Source of the DNA: Solobacterium sp.
GTDB lineage: Bacteria > Bacillota_I > Bacilli_A > Erysipelotrichales > Erysipelotrichaceae
Length of the DNA: 64,000 nt
Assembly (NCBI GenBank): GCA_017404505.1
Contig: JAFRCE010000018.1
Span: 136,639-200,638 of the forward strand
Direction: 5' to 3'
Below the pieces are notes generated by a model. It saw only the letters and a program-made list of their open reading frames with translations. It did not search any database and was not told the DNA's origin. Of this stretch, positions 28,501 through 36,800 are shown piece by piece (positions within the stretch are counted from its first letter, which is position 1; each line of letters opens with the position of its first letter). The position numbers and the translations under genes were made by a program.

Positions 28501-29673
28501 CTCGGGAACGGAAGAAACGACATAGAGCAGTCTGGGACAGAGTGTGAACAGGTCGAAATACAGTTCCCTGTTCCTGTCAAATAACTGATCAAGACCGTCA
28601 ATAATACAATAGATCTTCTGACGGTCGATCTTATCACTGAGGTACTTCAGTTTTTCATTCAGCGATGCCGGCAGTTCTTCTCTGACCTTCAGAACTTCCT
28701 GCAGCTTTGCGACGGTCATTTTCTTCAGCGTATCGACATTCCCGCATCCCGGGGCTCCGCAGTAATACAGAATGACATGCCTTTGCGCGTCGGTGAGGTC
28801 TTTTGCGACGGCACTCATCAGAGCGGATTTTCCCGAGCCGGCTTCACCGGTAAGATGGATAATCGTCTTCTGCCAGTCATGGCTGCCAAAGCGCAGTCCT
28901 TCTTTGATCAGCCGCATCAGAATTTCAAATTCCTCTTTCGCTCTTGGAATATATGAGGAAAGATAGTATTCCCGCATTGAATCGGTGACTGCCTGGATCT
29001 TTTCCGTCTCAGTCGCAGGTTTACGGTCACCATATTCCTTCCGGATCATCTCCAGCAGGACGTTCTGCACATTCTGGGCAAACGTTTCGAGACCGGCCAG
29101 CCGGCCGTTTTCACTGTCCCAGGTGACGGTGTAATCAAGAATGACAGCGTTCTCCAGCTGCCGGATTTCCTTTTTCAGACGATCCAGTTTCGTCCGGTGC
29201 ACTTCACTTTCCGCTTCATACAGCTTACGCATGTCTTCCGGCAGGTTTTCGATAAAGGAACTCTCGCGGAAACAGAATACACACCGGTCCAGATTATGCG
29301 CGTCCCGCAATGCCGCGTAATCGATTTCGAGATTCGTAATGCTGGAGCCTTCCCTGTAAAGATCCGTGATCCGTGTGTCGTTCGTCTCATTCACAATATG
29401 ATAATCGGGAATCCATCCGTAACGCTCACCCAGAAGCACCACGGTAAAAGGACGGCACCGGTCAATGGCGTCGATACATACTTTCAGAACCTCTTTCCCG
29501 CTTTCTTCCTCGCTCATGTTGAGCGTGTTCACGCCCCAGCGCAGATCCAGCTCCTGAATCGTTTCCCCGGTGCTCATCAGTTCCCTGTTCAGCGAAGGAA
29601 AAACAATTTCATGAAGACAGTCGCGCTCGGCCTGCATATCTTTGAACGTTGACGATATAAATACGGATTTCAT
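25504..29673 (-). CDS. Giant DUF4062-STAND ATPase with helical repeats (1)
   Basis: A 1389-residue protein; the start ATG at 29673 has AGAGGG 5-6 nt upstream (a GTG 6 nt earlier is not spaced). Domains: (i) DUF4062 at residues ~1-90, with the diagnostic VFISSTFKDMQAERD motif, DLRWGVNTLNMSEEE and RCRPFTVVLLGERYGWIP; (ii) a linker with NLEIDYAALRD; (iii) a STAND/NACHT-type NTPase with Walker A GEAGSGKSAL (~278) and Walker B YCIIDGLDQLF (~355); (iv) a winged helix/ARM-like part; (v) a TPR-like helical array from ~620 to the end. This is the plan of an immune-type receptor: effector, switch, sensor. DUF4062 is also found in eukaryotic NPHP3/TEP1. Its DNA is AT-richer than neighbours. Function inferred. 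Confidence 0.75.
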   Translation of the reverse strand: MKSVFISSTFKDMQAERDCLHEIVFPSLNRELMSTGETIQELDLRWGVNTLNMSEEESGKEVLKVCIDAIDRCRPFTVVLLGERYGWIPDYHIVNETNDTRITDLYREGSSITNLEIDYAALRDAHNLDRCVFCFRESSFIENLPEDMRKLYEAESEVHRTKLDRLKKEIRQLENAVILDYTVTWDSENGRLAGLETFAQNVQNVLLEMIRKEYGDRKPATETEKIQAVTDSMREYYLSSYIPRAKEEFEILMRLIKEGLRFGSHDWQKTIIHLTGEAGSGKSALMSAVAKDLTDAQRHVILYYCGAPGCGNVDTLKKMTVAKLQEVLKVREELPASLNEKLKYLSDKIDRQKIYCIIDGLDQLFDRNRELYFDLFTLCPRLLYVVSSVPEFPLDSIVSKTQLGLRQICLSPLSGHQTREIIARTAGKRGKRLDDEIVNGILDKAESRNPLYLSIMLQRFFMMDSAEFAEAENMGEGMEGIHRYMEQLLSKMPDDKREMVRFLLQAIQRKFDEKEFTILLKLIASSLKGLTEKELENILRADQKDFSQIRFQRIVSYLFDAFSVQEDGKWNFSHRLYKESVLADISDSAVDELLAAYALSDPSFRKKEGYYYIFKQKLPEGGKVLKELAGTEDSDLLCECIAGLMKDDASYGDYFCQLTEKGSSEEMVRFWIQDFGPYSYSDPVDHSYRRILHILRNDPETGDFLKAEICSILADISLEEKDYAEVLEMIKQIDQILPLLPDAERAYENASARDTEARMYSQQYGKENLVPDAIEKCCRLYEEALSLFGARHDRYWRRALIRLMSFRCWRIAYRKKETSAFEYLYQSLKEIEKELDQYRADITEERFYDSLIYLRHAELQLISSRYRNDREKKNEMSESIVESSRQIAHKYPTDNILANWGSILESFASNYPKHSSERIKLLHENRLIWLRLYERERTSLSKMDYINALISLAESIYSLDSTSKESQELWEEAIQLLRDLKHSGYRGLSDALYGYKLLLYCRSRAELHFDARYWDTALDICSELLELYQSDSFDDGGYPEYVIIEDLRDIYYCMGMVSIGKGDKKNACRYVKEACSYSAKALQYREDSVNVKQGANIIICCINILLRSDRPQEVLSYRSDLLKLMESLTAVKQEYMDHVMGEYECYFGRAYLETGDIAQAEKHMKTADSLLSNNEKSFRQIWLLLLKADVLAAREDYEASVSVLAEAEEWLRRTLDQPLLKNHQVSFRSEMLEHWEHCCKTYESVFRYLGHEDPEGEVQIKKNEMQKILSDADSRTHLRQSEERYKESRKERADDSIEKKRRAIRSLWDQSVASYEKTKDADHYRSFMNEFKTQYTVEIEETFDMLNGFIRTMKETAPDIIPEIEQFEQDVYVHAVRNDVDKLRFWEMM

Positions 29674-29698
29674 AAGCACCCTCTTATTGATTTCTATT

Positions 29699-29726
29699 AT
29701 AAAAGAAACCAGCGGTCTGCTGGTTC
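29699..29726 (-). terminator. Intrinsic terminator
   Basis: On the minus strand AACCAGC pairs with GCTGGTT, followed by TCTTTTAT. It ends the phosphoesterase gene and precedes the STAND gene. Confidence 0.8.
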
Positions 29727-29733
29727 AGGAACG

Positions 29734-30534
29734 TTATTCAGCTGTTTTTTCTTTGTGTTCGCGGATGTCATAGACATGCAGCACCTGCTTGTAGATGCAG
29801 ATCTGCTTATCGGTGATACTGCGGTTGAGATGATGGTGGCCGAAGAACCACAGGTTATAACTGACGGTATCCTGGATCTTCTGCAGGTAATCTGTCATGC
29901 GGTCGCGGTCTTCGACGCCGATCAGTTTGCAGGTATCGTTGCTGCAGCAATGCGTTATGATCAGATCCACTTCGTTATTGACCGCTGCGAGGTTCTGCAG
30001 GCCGCGCTGATAGACAGCCATGTCCTGCTCGATTTCCTCTTTCCACCAGGAGACCTGATTGATGCGGAAATAGCGTTTGCCTTCCTTCACCCACGCCTTG
30101 GCGGTTTCCTTCCAGTTGGCATCCTGACCGTCAAGGTTGACGATGCCGTCCAGGGTGTCGTGTGAGGAAGCGCCGCCGAACGCGAATGTCTTGATGCCGT
30201 GGATGTTATAGACATAGCCGCGCTTGAGATGCAGGACGCTGTCTCTTGCCACGCCGACCGGAGCACCGCACCACATCTTCGTGGGCAACGCTTCCAGGCG
30301 CGGAAAGCATTCGTGATTGCCGTCGATAAAGACCGTTGTAAAAGGCTTCTCATTCAGCCAGTCCAGCCAGAACTTCTCTTCCTTGTTCTCCCCTTTATAG
30401 TCCCAGATCAGGCCGAAATCACCGCAGATAATGACGACGTCGTCTTTGGTCATTTCACTCTGCTCGGGAAAATGGACGGAATTCAGCCGGCTGACATCGC
30501 CATGGGTATCACCTGTGATCCAGATCGAGGGCAT
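29734..30534 (-). CDS. Metallophosphoesterase
   Basis: A 266-residue calcineurin-type phosphoesterase with the metal motifs GDTHGDVSRL, GDFGLIW, DGNHECFPRL, ITHCCSND and GHHHLNRS. No signal peptide; cytoplasmic. It begins 13 bp after the YjiH-family gene, with AGAAGGAG upstream, so the two are probably co-transcribed. Substrate unknown (nucleotide, phosphoprotein or RNA end are all possible). Confidence 0.88.
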   Translation of the reverse strand: MPSIWITGDTHGDVSRLNSVHFPEQSEMTKDDVVIICGDFGLIWDYKGENKEEKFWLDWLNEKPFTTVFIDGNHECFPRLEALPTKMWCGAPVGVARDSVLHLKRGYVYNIHGIKTFAFGGASSHDTLDGIVNLDGQDANWKETAKAWVKEGKRYFRINQVSWWKEEIEQDMAVYQRGLQNLAAVNNEVDLIITHCCSNDTCKLIGVEDRDRMTDYLQKIQDTVSYNLWFFGHHHLNRSITDKQICIYKQVLHVYDIREHKEKTAE

Positions 30535-30546
30535 ACGTTACTCCTT

Positions 30547-31728
30547 CTAAAACATCGTAAACAGTATATAAAGCCAATGAGCAGCCATGCCGGCGCAGAT
30601 GCCGCCAATGGTATGGCTTAAGATTGCTTTGCCAATCAGTTCCTTGCAGTGCAGGGAATCCATCATCGAGGCATGGGTGGAGAGATAGCCGCTCCAGCAC
30701 ATGCACATGGCCGTGAATACGGCGATATCACTGGCATTGACCAGTCCCTTGGCTGCCAGATTCGCGGTAATACTCAGGGAAGCACCGGCCGCACCTAACG
30801 CGGTGACCGGCACACCGATCGCTTCCGGTGAGGAAAAGCCGAACAGCGGCCTTAACAGAAACCCGGCTCTTGCGGCCAGTTCCGGCAGCAGCCGGATGCC
30901 TTCATATGCCGCACCGGTATAGGTGCCGTTTTCCGAAGGTCCGTTGATCAGCATCAGCACGATCGTGCAGATGACGAGAACCCCGGGAATGATACTGATG
31001 CCCATCTTCACACCGTTGTGGCCGCCGTCCAGAATGGCCGCCATCATACGGCTGCCGATACCGCCGTCGCGGATCGGCCGCATGCCATGCGGCGTGATCT
31101 CGTGATGGACGTCCTCGACTTCCATTTCCTCTTCTTCACCGAAGAATTTCTTTGTGAACACCAGCATGACGCGGGTACTGATGATACTGCCGATCACAGC
31201 GCCCAGCAGGCCGAACAGCACCGGTATGGCCATCGACTCATGCATGACGGGTGACAGTGAATACATATAGGTGCAGACGATCAGACCCATGCCGAACGAA
31301 GTGCCAAGATTGGTCAGTGCCGGAAACTGGTACTTCTTGAAATATTTACGGAAACGCCGGTCTTCCGACAATGCCAGAATAGCCGGGTTGTCAGAAAGAA
31401 AAGTCGTGACGACACCCAGCGAGGCAACGCCCGGCAGTCCGTAGACCGGTTTCATCAATGGCTGCAAAATGTGATGAGCCAGCGAGACAAAGCCGAATTC
31501 GGAAAGCAGTCCGGAAACTGCGCCCATAATGACACAGATGGCGGTGATATAAAGCACCGTGTCGATCAGCAGCCGGTAGGCGGTGTTCATGATCGTGTTC
31601 AGGGTGTTTGCCAGTCCCATCTGAAAAGCGAATAAAGCGAAAAAGCCTATGAAGATAACGGGAAAGAGAAATGTTTCCAATCCCAGTTCTTTCGTATAAG
31701 ACGGCTGTTTATGATTCGGCTGTGTCAC
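30547..31728 (-). CDS. YjiH/nucleoside-recognition (Gate) domain membrane protein
   Basis: A 393-residue membrane protein. The start is a GTG at 31728, chosen because GGAGG is 7 nt upstream and the first membrane helix follows soon after; the longer frame upstream has no ribosome site and would run into the opposite-strand gene region. Around eight to ten hydrophobic segments; GATE motifs include AICVIMGAVSGLLSEFGFV, SLGVVTTFLSDNPAIL and the C-terminal GGICAGMAAHWLYILF. The Gate fold is found in nucleoside transporters and the spore proteins SpoIIIAG/SpmA-like. The hydrophilic central loop (EEEEMEVEDVHHEI) is acidic. Transported solute unknown. Confidence 0.8.
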   Translation of the reverse strand: MTQPNHKQPSYTKELGLETFLFPVIFIGFFALFAFQMGLANTLNTIMNTAYRLLIDTVLYITAICVIMGAVSGLLSEFGFVSLAHHILQPLMKPVYGLPGVASLGVVTTFLSDNPAILALSEDRRFRKYFKKYQFPALTNLGTSFGMGLIVCTYMYSLSPVMHESMAIPVLFGLLGAVIGSIISTRVMLVFTKKFFGEEEEMEVEDVHHEITPHGMRPIRDGGIGSRMMAAILDGGHNGVKMGISIIPGVLVICTIVLMLINGPSENGTYTGAAYEGIRLLPELAARAGFLLRPLFGFSSPEAIGVPVTALGAAGASLSITANLAAKGLVNASDIAVFTAMCMCWSGYLSTHASMMDSLHCKELIGKAILSHTIGGICAGMAAHWLYILFTMF

Positions 31729-31863
31729 AGTGATCCTCCGGGCATGATGTGTATAATAATGCCAGTTAACAATACCAATTATACACCTGCCCCGCTGTTT
31801 CAATCTCTTCCTTTTTGTCAGGCGGTGATTATAATAAAAAGGACAAAAAAGGAGTTAACCGAC

Positions 31864-32499
31864 ATGAAACATACGAATATGAAACACATGATGCTCAGTT
31901 CTGTTCTGATCGCGTCTTTCACTCTGGCAGCCTGCTCGGCCGATAAAGGCGGCGGTGCCGCTCCGGTGGAACAGCAGAAGCCGGCCAGTTCGGAAACGAC
32001 GACGGAAACCACGACAGTGACAAATCCGACCGGCACGGACATGATCAGCGAACAGGATGCCAAGGCCATTGCCCTCAAGGACGCCGGCCTTAAGGAAGAG
32101 GAAGTCGTCTTCATCAAGTTCCATCTTGACCGGGAACATGGCCGCACCGAATATGAAATCGAATTCGTCAAAGACAACAAGGAATATGACTACGACATCG
32201 ATGCCCTGACCGGGGAAATCACTTCCCGTGACTATGAGATCGATGACAGAGCCACCCTGGAATCCGTCATGCAGCAGAATAACGGAACAGCCATCAGCCA
32301 GCAGGAAGCTCTTGCCCTCGCTCTCAGGGATGCCGGACTGAGCGAAGCGGAAGTTCAGTATCCGCACGTCGAACTTGATTATGATGACGGCCGGCAGGTC
32401 TATGAAGTCAAGTTCTATCAGGGACAGATGGAATACAGCTACGACATCGACGCCGCCAACGGCCAGATCCTTTCCTACGAAAAGGAAATCGACGACTGA
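31864..32499 (+). CDS. PepSY-domain lipoprotein
   Basis: A 211-residue lipoprotein; AAGGAG lies ~10 nt upstream of the ATG. The signal ends in LAAC (lipobox, Cys ~21), followed by a Thr/Glu-rich linker (ETTTETTTVTNPTGTD). Two PepSY domains follow, each with the pattern AKAIALKDAGL...EVVFIKFHLD...YEIEFVKDNKEYDYDIDALTGEI and its repeat. PepSY domains often inhibit secreted peptidases. Divergent from the YjiH gene, so the intergenic region 31729-31863 must hold promoters for both. A strong terminator follows. Confidence 0.9.
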   Translation: MKHTNMKHMMLSSVLIASFTLAACSADKGGGAAPVEQQKPASSETTTETTTVTNPTGTDMISEQDAKAIALKDAGLKEEEVVFIKFHLDREHGRTEYEIEFVKDNKEYDYDIDALTGEITSRDYEIDDRATLESVMQQNNGTAISQQEALALALRDAGLSEAEVQYPHVELDYDDGRQVYEVKFYQGQMEYSYDIDAANGQILSYEKEIDD

Positions 32500-32513
32500 T
32501 CAAACCAACTGAA

Positions 32514-32549
32514 AACAAGCCTTATTCATTCAAAGGCTTGTTTTTTTTC
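32514..32549 (+). terminator. Intrinsic terminator
   Basis: AACAAGCCTT pairs with AAGGCTTGTT, then eight T. Confidence 0.9.
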
Positions 32550-32577
32550 AGATCTTTTTTATGAATCCTCGTCAGAC

Positions 32578-33081
32578 TTACCGGAACAGTGTGCAGATTG
32601 CGGCCAGGATCAGCGATACCGGAACGGAAAGAATGATATGTGTCAGATGTTCCTTCCGGTTATAACCGAACAGATGCGGTCCCAGCACTTCCTTCACTTC
32701 CGGATAGAAATGCGGAAAGAAACCGGAATTGCAGAGCAGGATCCAGTCAAAGACGATGATGTCAAACGCCTTCAGTCCCCACAGCATGATCAAAAGACGG
32801 ACAAAGATCTGCAGGAAACTGTAACCGTTCCGGATTCCGTCGTAACAGGTGTATACAGGCGCTCCTACAAGCATGCCAACCGATACTGCGGCAAGTACCC
32901 ATCCCAGCGCGTGAGCGCCCTTGAAACGCTCGCTGTGATCCGTGACGGCGTTCTGTACTTCGAGAGGTGCGGAAGTGAAGAAACGCTTGTCCTGGATCAG
33001 GCCGACGCCGCTGTACAGCATGAGAAACAGACCGGCCATCATGATCAGGCTCAGTAACAGTGTCATTCCCATATCCTTCAC
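32578..33081 (-). CDS. Four-helix membrane protein
   Basis: A 167-residue integral membrane protein with hydrophobic helices at ~5-25, ~55-80, ~90-115 and ~145-165. It overlaps the ATC-hydrolase-like gene by 4 bp (33078-33081), so the pair is probably a functional unit. I do not recognise the family. Confidence 0.6.
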   Translation of the reverse strand: MKDMGMTLLLSLIMMAGLFLMLYSGVGLIQDKRFFTSAPLEVQNAVTDHSERFKGAHALGWVLAAVSVGMLVGAPVYTCYDGIRNGYSFLQIFVRLLIMLWGLKAFDIIVFDWILLCNSGFFPHFYPEVKEVLGPHLFGYNRKEHLTHIILSVPVSLILAAICTLFR

Positions 33082-33692
33082 TCTTTCCTGATCAGAAAGT
33101 CACACTTCTCGCCGTTTTTACCGAGTGTCTGCGTCCGCTGGAATTTCAGACCGGGCAGATGGCCGTAGGTTCTTTCGTCATTGTCACAGTAGATCTTCGT
33201 CAGTTCAAAGCAGCCCAGCTCACCAAACCACTTACAGTACGGACAGGCGAGAATATCCATCCGCATCTCCCCTTTTTTCTTCGGATAGAAGACATTGCGG
33301 AAGCCGCGGGAAGGTCCGAACATGTTTCTGGAAACCGGACCCCAGGCCCAAAGAAACAGGCTGCGGAAGCCGGGAAAGTGAATCATATTTGCCAGCTGGC
33401 GGCCGACGTCTTCCGTCATCTGTGAAATAGTGCTCTCGATGATGTCATACGCTTGTGACGCGCCGATTTCATCTTTCAGTGTCAGATAAATGGCCGCAGT
33501 CGGGAAAATATAGTTGTATGGATGCAGGCGTTCCTTCTCGGGAATATCCGGATAGGTTTCCAGGATCTTCCGCAGTCTTTCCTCCGCCTTCTTCCACAGT
33601 CTGTCACTCTGCTCCTTCGGGAGTCTTGCGTCCATCGTCTTTTTGATGAATTTCTTTGCATTCAGCATTTTTGCGGCATCAGGCATATTCAT
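33078..33692 (-). CDS. L-2-amino-thiazoline-4-carboxylate hydrolase-like protein
   Basis: A 204-residue protein. The C-terminal half carries the family pattern (MDILACPYCKWFGELGCFELTKIYCDNDERTYGHLPGLKF) with cysteines in CPYC and GC and the conserved CDNDE, which fits the ATC-hydrolase family (cysteine-dependent opening of the thiazoline ring in L-cysteine production). The N-terminal half is helical and holds RLHPYNY. Start is ambiguous between 33692 and 33686; the GAGG at 33695 is close to both. It overlaps the four-helix membrane protein. Whether this member has the named activity is unproven, as the family is broader than that reaction. Confidence 0.65.
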   Translation of the reverse strand: MNMPDAAKMLNAKKFIKKTMDARLPKEQSDRLWKKAEERLRKILETYPDIPEKERLHPYNYIFPTAAIYLTLKDEIGASQAYDIIESTISQMTEDVGRQLANMIHFPGFRSLFLWAWGPVSRNMFGPSRGFRNVFYPKKKGEMRMDILACPYCKWFGELGCFELTKIYCDNDERTYGHLPGLKFQRTQTLGKNGEKCDFLIRKE

Positions 33693-33766
33693 ATTCCTCA
33701 CCTCGGGAATTTCTCTGTTAGTCCATGCTAACTATTACATATCATAACACTTCTTCCGTTGAGATA

Positions 33767-33797
33767 CAAAAGGTTCCCTGCCCGGCAGGAAACCTTA
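33767..33797 (-). terminator. Intrinsic terminator of the second STAND gene
   Basis: On the minus strand AAGGTT.CCTG pairs with CAGG.AACCTT, followed by TTGT. The T-run is short. Confidence 0.65.
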
Positions 33798-33829
33798 CTG
33801 TTATTTACTATTCGAGGATCTTCAGCTGC

Positions 33830-36800
33830 TCAGTCACGATGCTTTTCCTGATAGCCGGCCACGATGCCCCGGACGATGCCGTCGGGATCGTCATAGTCGA
33901 TGGTGATCGTTTTGCCGTTTTTCATCCGGAAGACCAGCTGCTTTTTCACCAGCTGCACTTCCCGGATGTTTTTGTATTCCAGGTGTTTCGCGTAGTCATA
34001 GGTCGTATCGAACGCCTTATGCAATATAAAGATACTGGCGGGTACTGTCTTGAACAATGATTTCTTCGTGGTGTCCAGCCAGGCAATGACTTCTTTCAGG
34101 CCCAGTCCCATGCCGGCGTTCTGTATCGCCTGCTTCACCGTGTCCGGATCGTCCTGCACAAAGACCAGTCTGTTTTTGCCGGGCAGTGCGTTTGCCACGT
34201 CAGCGACAGACTGATCGGCTGCCTGCAGAGTTTGCAGCAGACTGCTGTAGAAACCGGCTTTGCTGCCGCTTTTCTTCGCATTCTCGCGAAGACGGTCATA
34301 AACATTCTTCTTCATGCCGGCAGCTTCAAACAGCATTTTGTAAAGTTTCTGCACCGGTTCTTTCAGTTCACTGTACGCATTCTGCCGCCATGCCGGTTCG
34401 ATCTCATCCAGCACCTGGCGGATCAGCGTCTCCGCTTTTTCGTTCTGGCCGTCAAGAAGATACGCTCTGGCTGTCAGTTCTGATGTTTCATAGCGAAGCC
34501 GGTAATTGACAGCTGTCTGTTTCTGCTTCAGGGCAACGACGTCTTCATTCGTCCATGCACGGATACGGTCATTGAACAGTTCCCATGTTTCCTGATCGAT
34601 GCGGAACATCGCCGGCAGATTGTTGATGTATATAAACTCCTTGATCTGGGAAAATTCACGCAGAAAAGAGGACAGTCCGTATTTCCTGTATCCCGTCCGG
34701 CATACCGCGAAAGAATCAAGCAGACGCCTGGTCACGTCCAGTCTTTCTTCCGGGGATAAAGAATCACAGGACACCATTTTCAGCTGGGCGTAATCGTTAT
34801 ACACACGCGCTTTCCATTCCATGAACTGGCTGTCATCCCCGGTGTCAAGGCTGTCGTAAATTTTCGCCGCTTTTTCCGCATACCGGAAGGCTTCCTGTTT
34901 ATCCTGAGCCGATCTGCCTCTGAGCAGACTGTACATATTCATGTAACTGCCGGCGAGAAGCAGATGGTTATATGCGCTCGGATTTCTGTCATACATTTTC
35001 TGCCGCAGGCCGAGATCCTTTTTATACATTTCTTCCCACTTTATTGGATCGTCCATGCGCAAATATACTTCACCCATACTGCCGTAATAGTTGGAATACA
35101 GTGTATTGTTCTTTTCAATCAGGTAATCGCAGAACGCCTGTTCTTCCAGCAGTCTGTCACATTCCTCCGCCAGCTTCAGCGCTTCGGAAAGGATTTTTTT
35201 ATCCTTGTCGTTCTTCAGTGACCAGATCGCCTGGTAATAGGCATTAAACAGGATCTCACGGTCCTTGAAATCCGCCTGGTTTATTTTTTCGCGGCAGTAA
35301 TCCAGACGGATCTTTGTATACTTCCGTTTTAAAGGAATACTGTGAGGTGTATAGCGGACCGCCTGATCGCACAGCTTCATGATATAAGCCCGCTGATGGG
35401 TCTGCGGCAGGCTGTCGAACTTCACCTGCAAAAGATCATATGTCTTTTCCAGGATGTCACAGACGAGTTCTGACTGCTCTCTGTTTTCTTCAAAATGCAT
35501 CGGCAGGTAATACAGAACAAAATTAAGACAGGCATATTTATAAGAATCGTTTTCCTGCGTATAACGGATCAGGCCGCTGACGGCTTCGGTCCCCTCGCGG
35601 ATGATCTGATAATGGAAATTCTCCGCCACAGAACGGTATAACGGATAGTCTCTGACTTTATCGCATTCCTCTAAAAACGCCGCGAGGTCTTCGTACTTCC
35701 GTGCTTTGAGAAGATGCCAGGCATATTCGGAACGCTTCAGCGGATCTTCCAGACTCAGTGTTTTCAGATAAGCGCAGATTTCGTTGTTATACAGAGCGAA
35801 GTCGGTATTCTGCAGAATGCCTTCCCGCAGCGATTTATGCATGAAGTCATAGCGGCCGTCGGTCCGGACAATAAAATCGGTATTCAGGTAATTGATATAA
35901 TGCGCGAAATCCAGCGTGCTCCAGTTTCCTTTGCACAGACGGATCAGATCCGTGACCCGCAGGCCGAATCTGCTGACTGCGAGATACTTCCTCACCTTTT
36001 CACAGAACAGCTGATTGATGCGCTTTCCAACTTCTTCAAAGACATATTCCGACAGGGATGGCAGATCGGCAGGCATTTCATTGATGAGTGTGATCTGCCT
36101 GTCAGCTATGGCAGCATTCGGCTCCAGCGATGAGCTGTTGATCACGTCAAAGTCCGTGACGTCCATGATGCACAGGCGCTGCACCATCAGGGAAATGGAA
36201 AGCGGCAGAACGGCGGAAGAATTGTGCAGTATGCCCTGTTTGACCGAACCGTGCAGTTCTTTCCGGATATGATCCAGATATCCGTCAATGACTCTTAACT
36301 GATCCTGTTCGCTCATGTCTTCCAGGACCAGAGATGACAGATAATCGGTTTTGATGTCCTTTGTACAGGTAATGAAGAACTTCACGTTAGCCGGTATCCG
36401 CTTCGGAATAAAGATCATCCTGGACCGGTTCTCATCCGGAAACAGCTGGTCGACCGCGTCGATCAGCACATAGACATTCCCATCCGCCGGTACCTTTCCA
36501 AGAACGTCTCTGTATTTCTGCAGCAGTTCAGAGACAGGCATACTTCCTGCCAGATCTGACTTTTCTCTGGCAAGCAGACAGAGATCAGCAATGATCATTT
36601 CCGTAATGTGATAGGCGTCGGTCGCCTCCGGCGTCAGACCGCAGGCAATCGGCAGTACATGATGCCCTTCCTTTTTCAGGGCCATGGCCAGGTAGGAAAG
36701 CAGCGTGCTCTTGCCGCTGCCCGAATCACCGGCACAGATCACGACCTGCCGGTCCGTGTTCTTCAGAATGGCCAGGCACTCCTCAGCATCTTTCTGCCGG

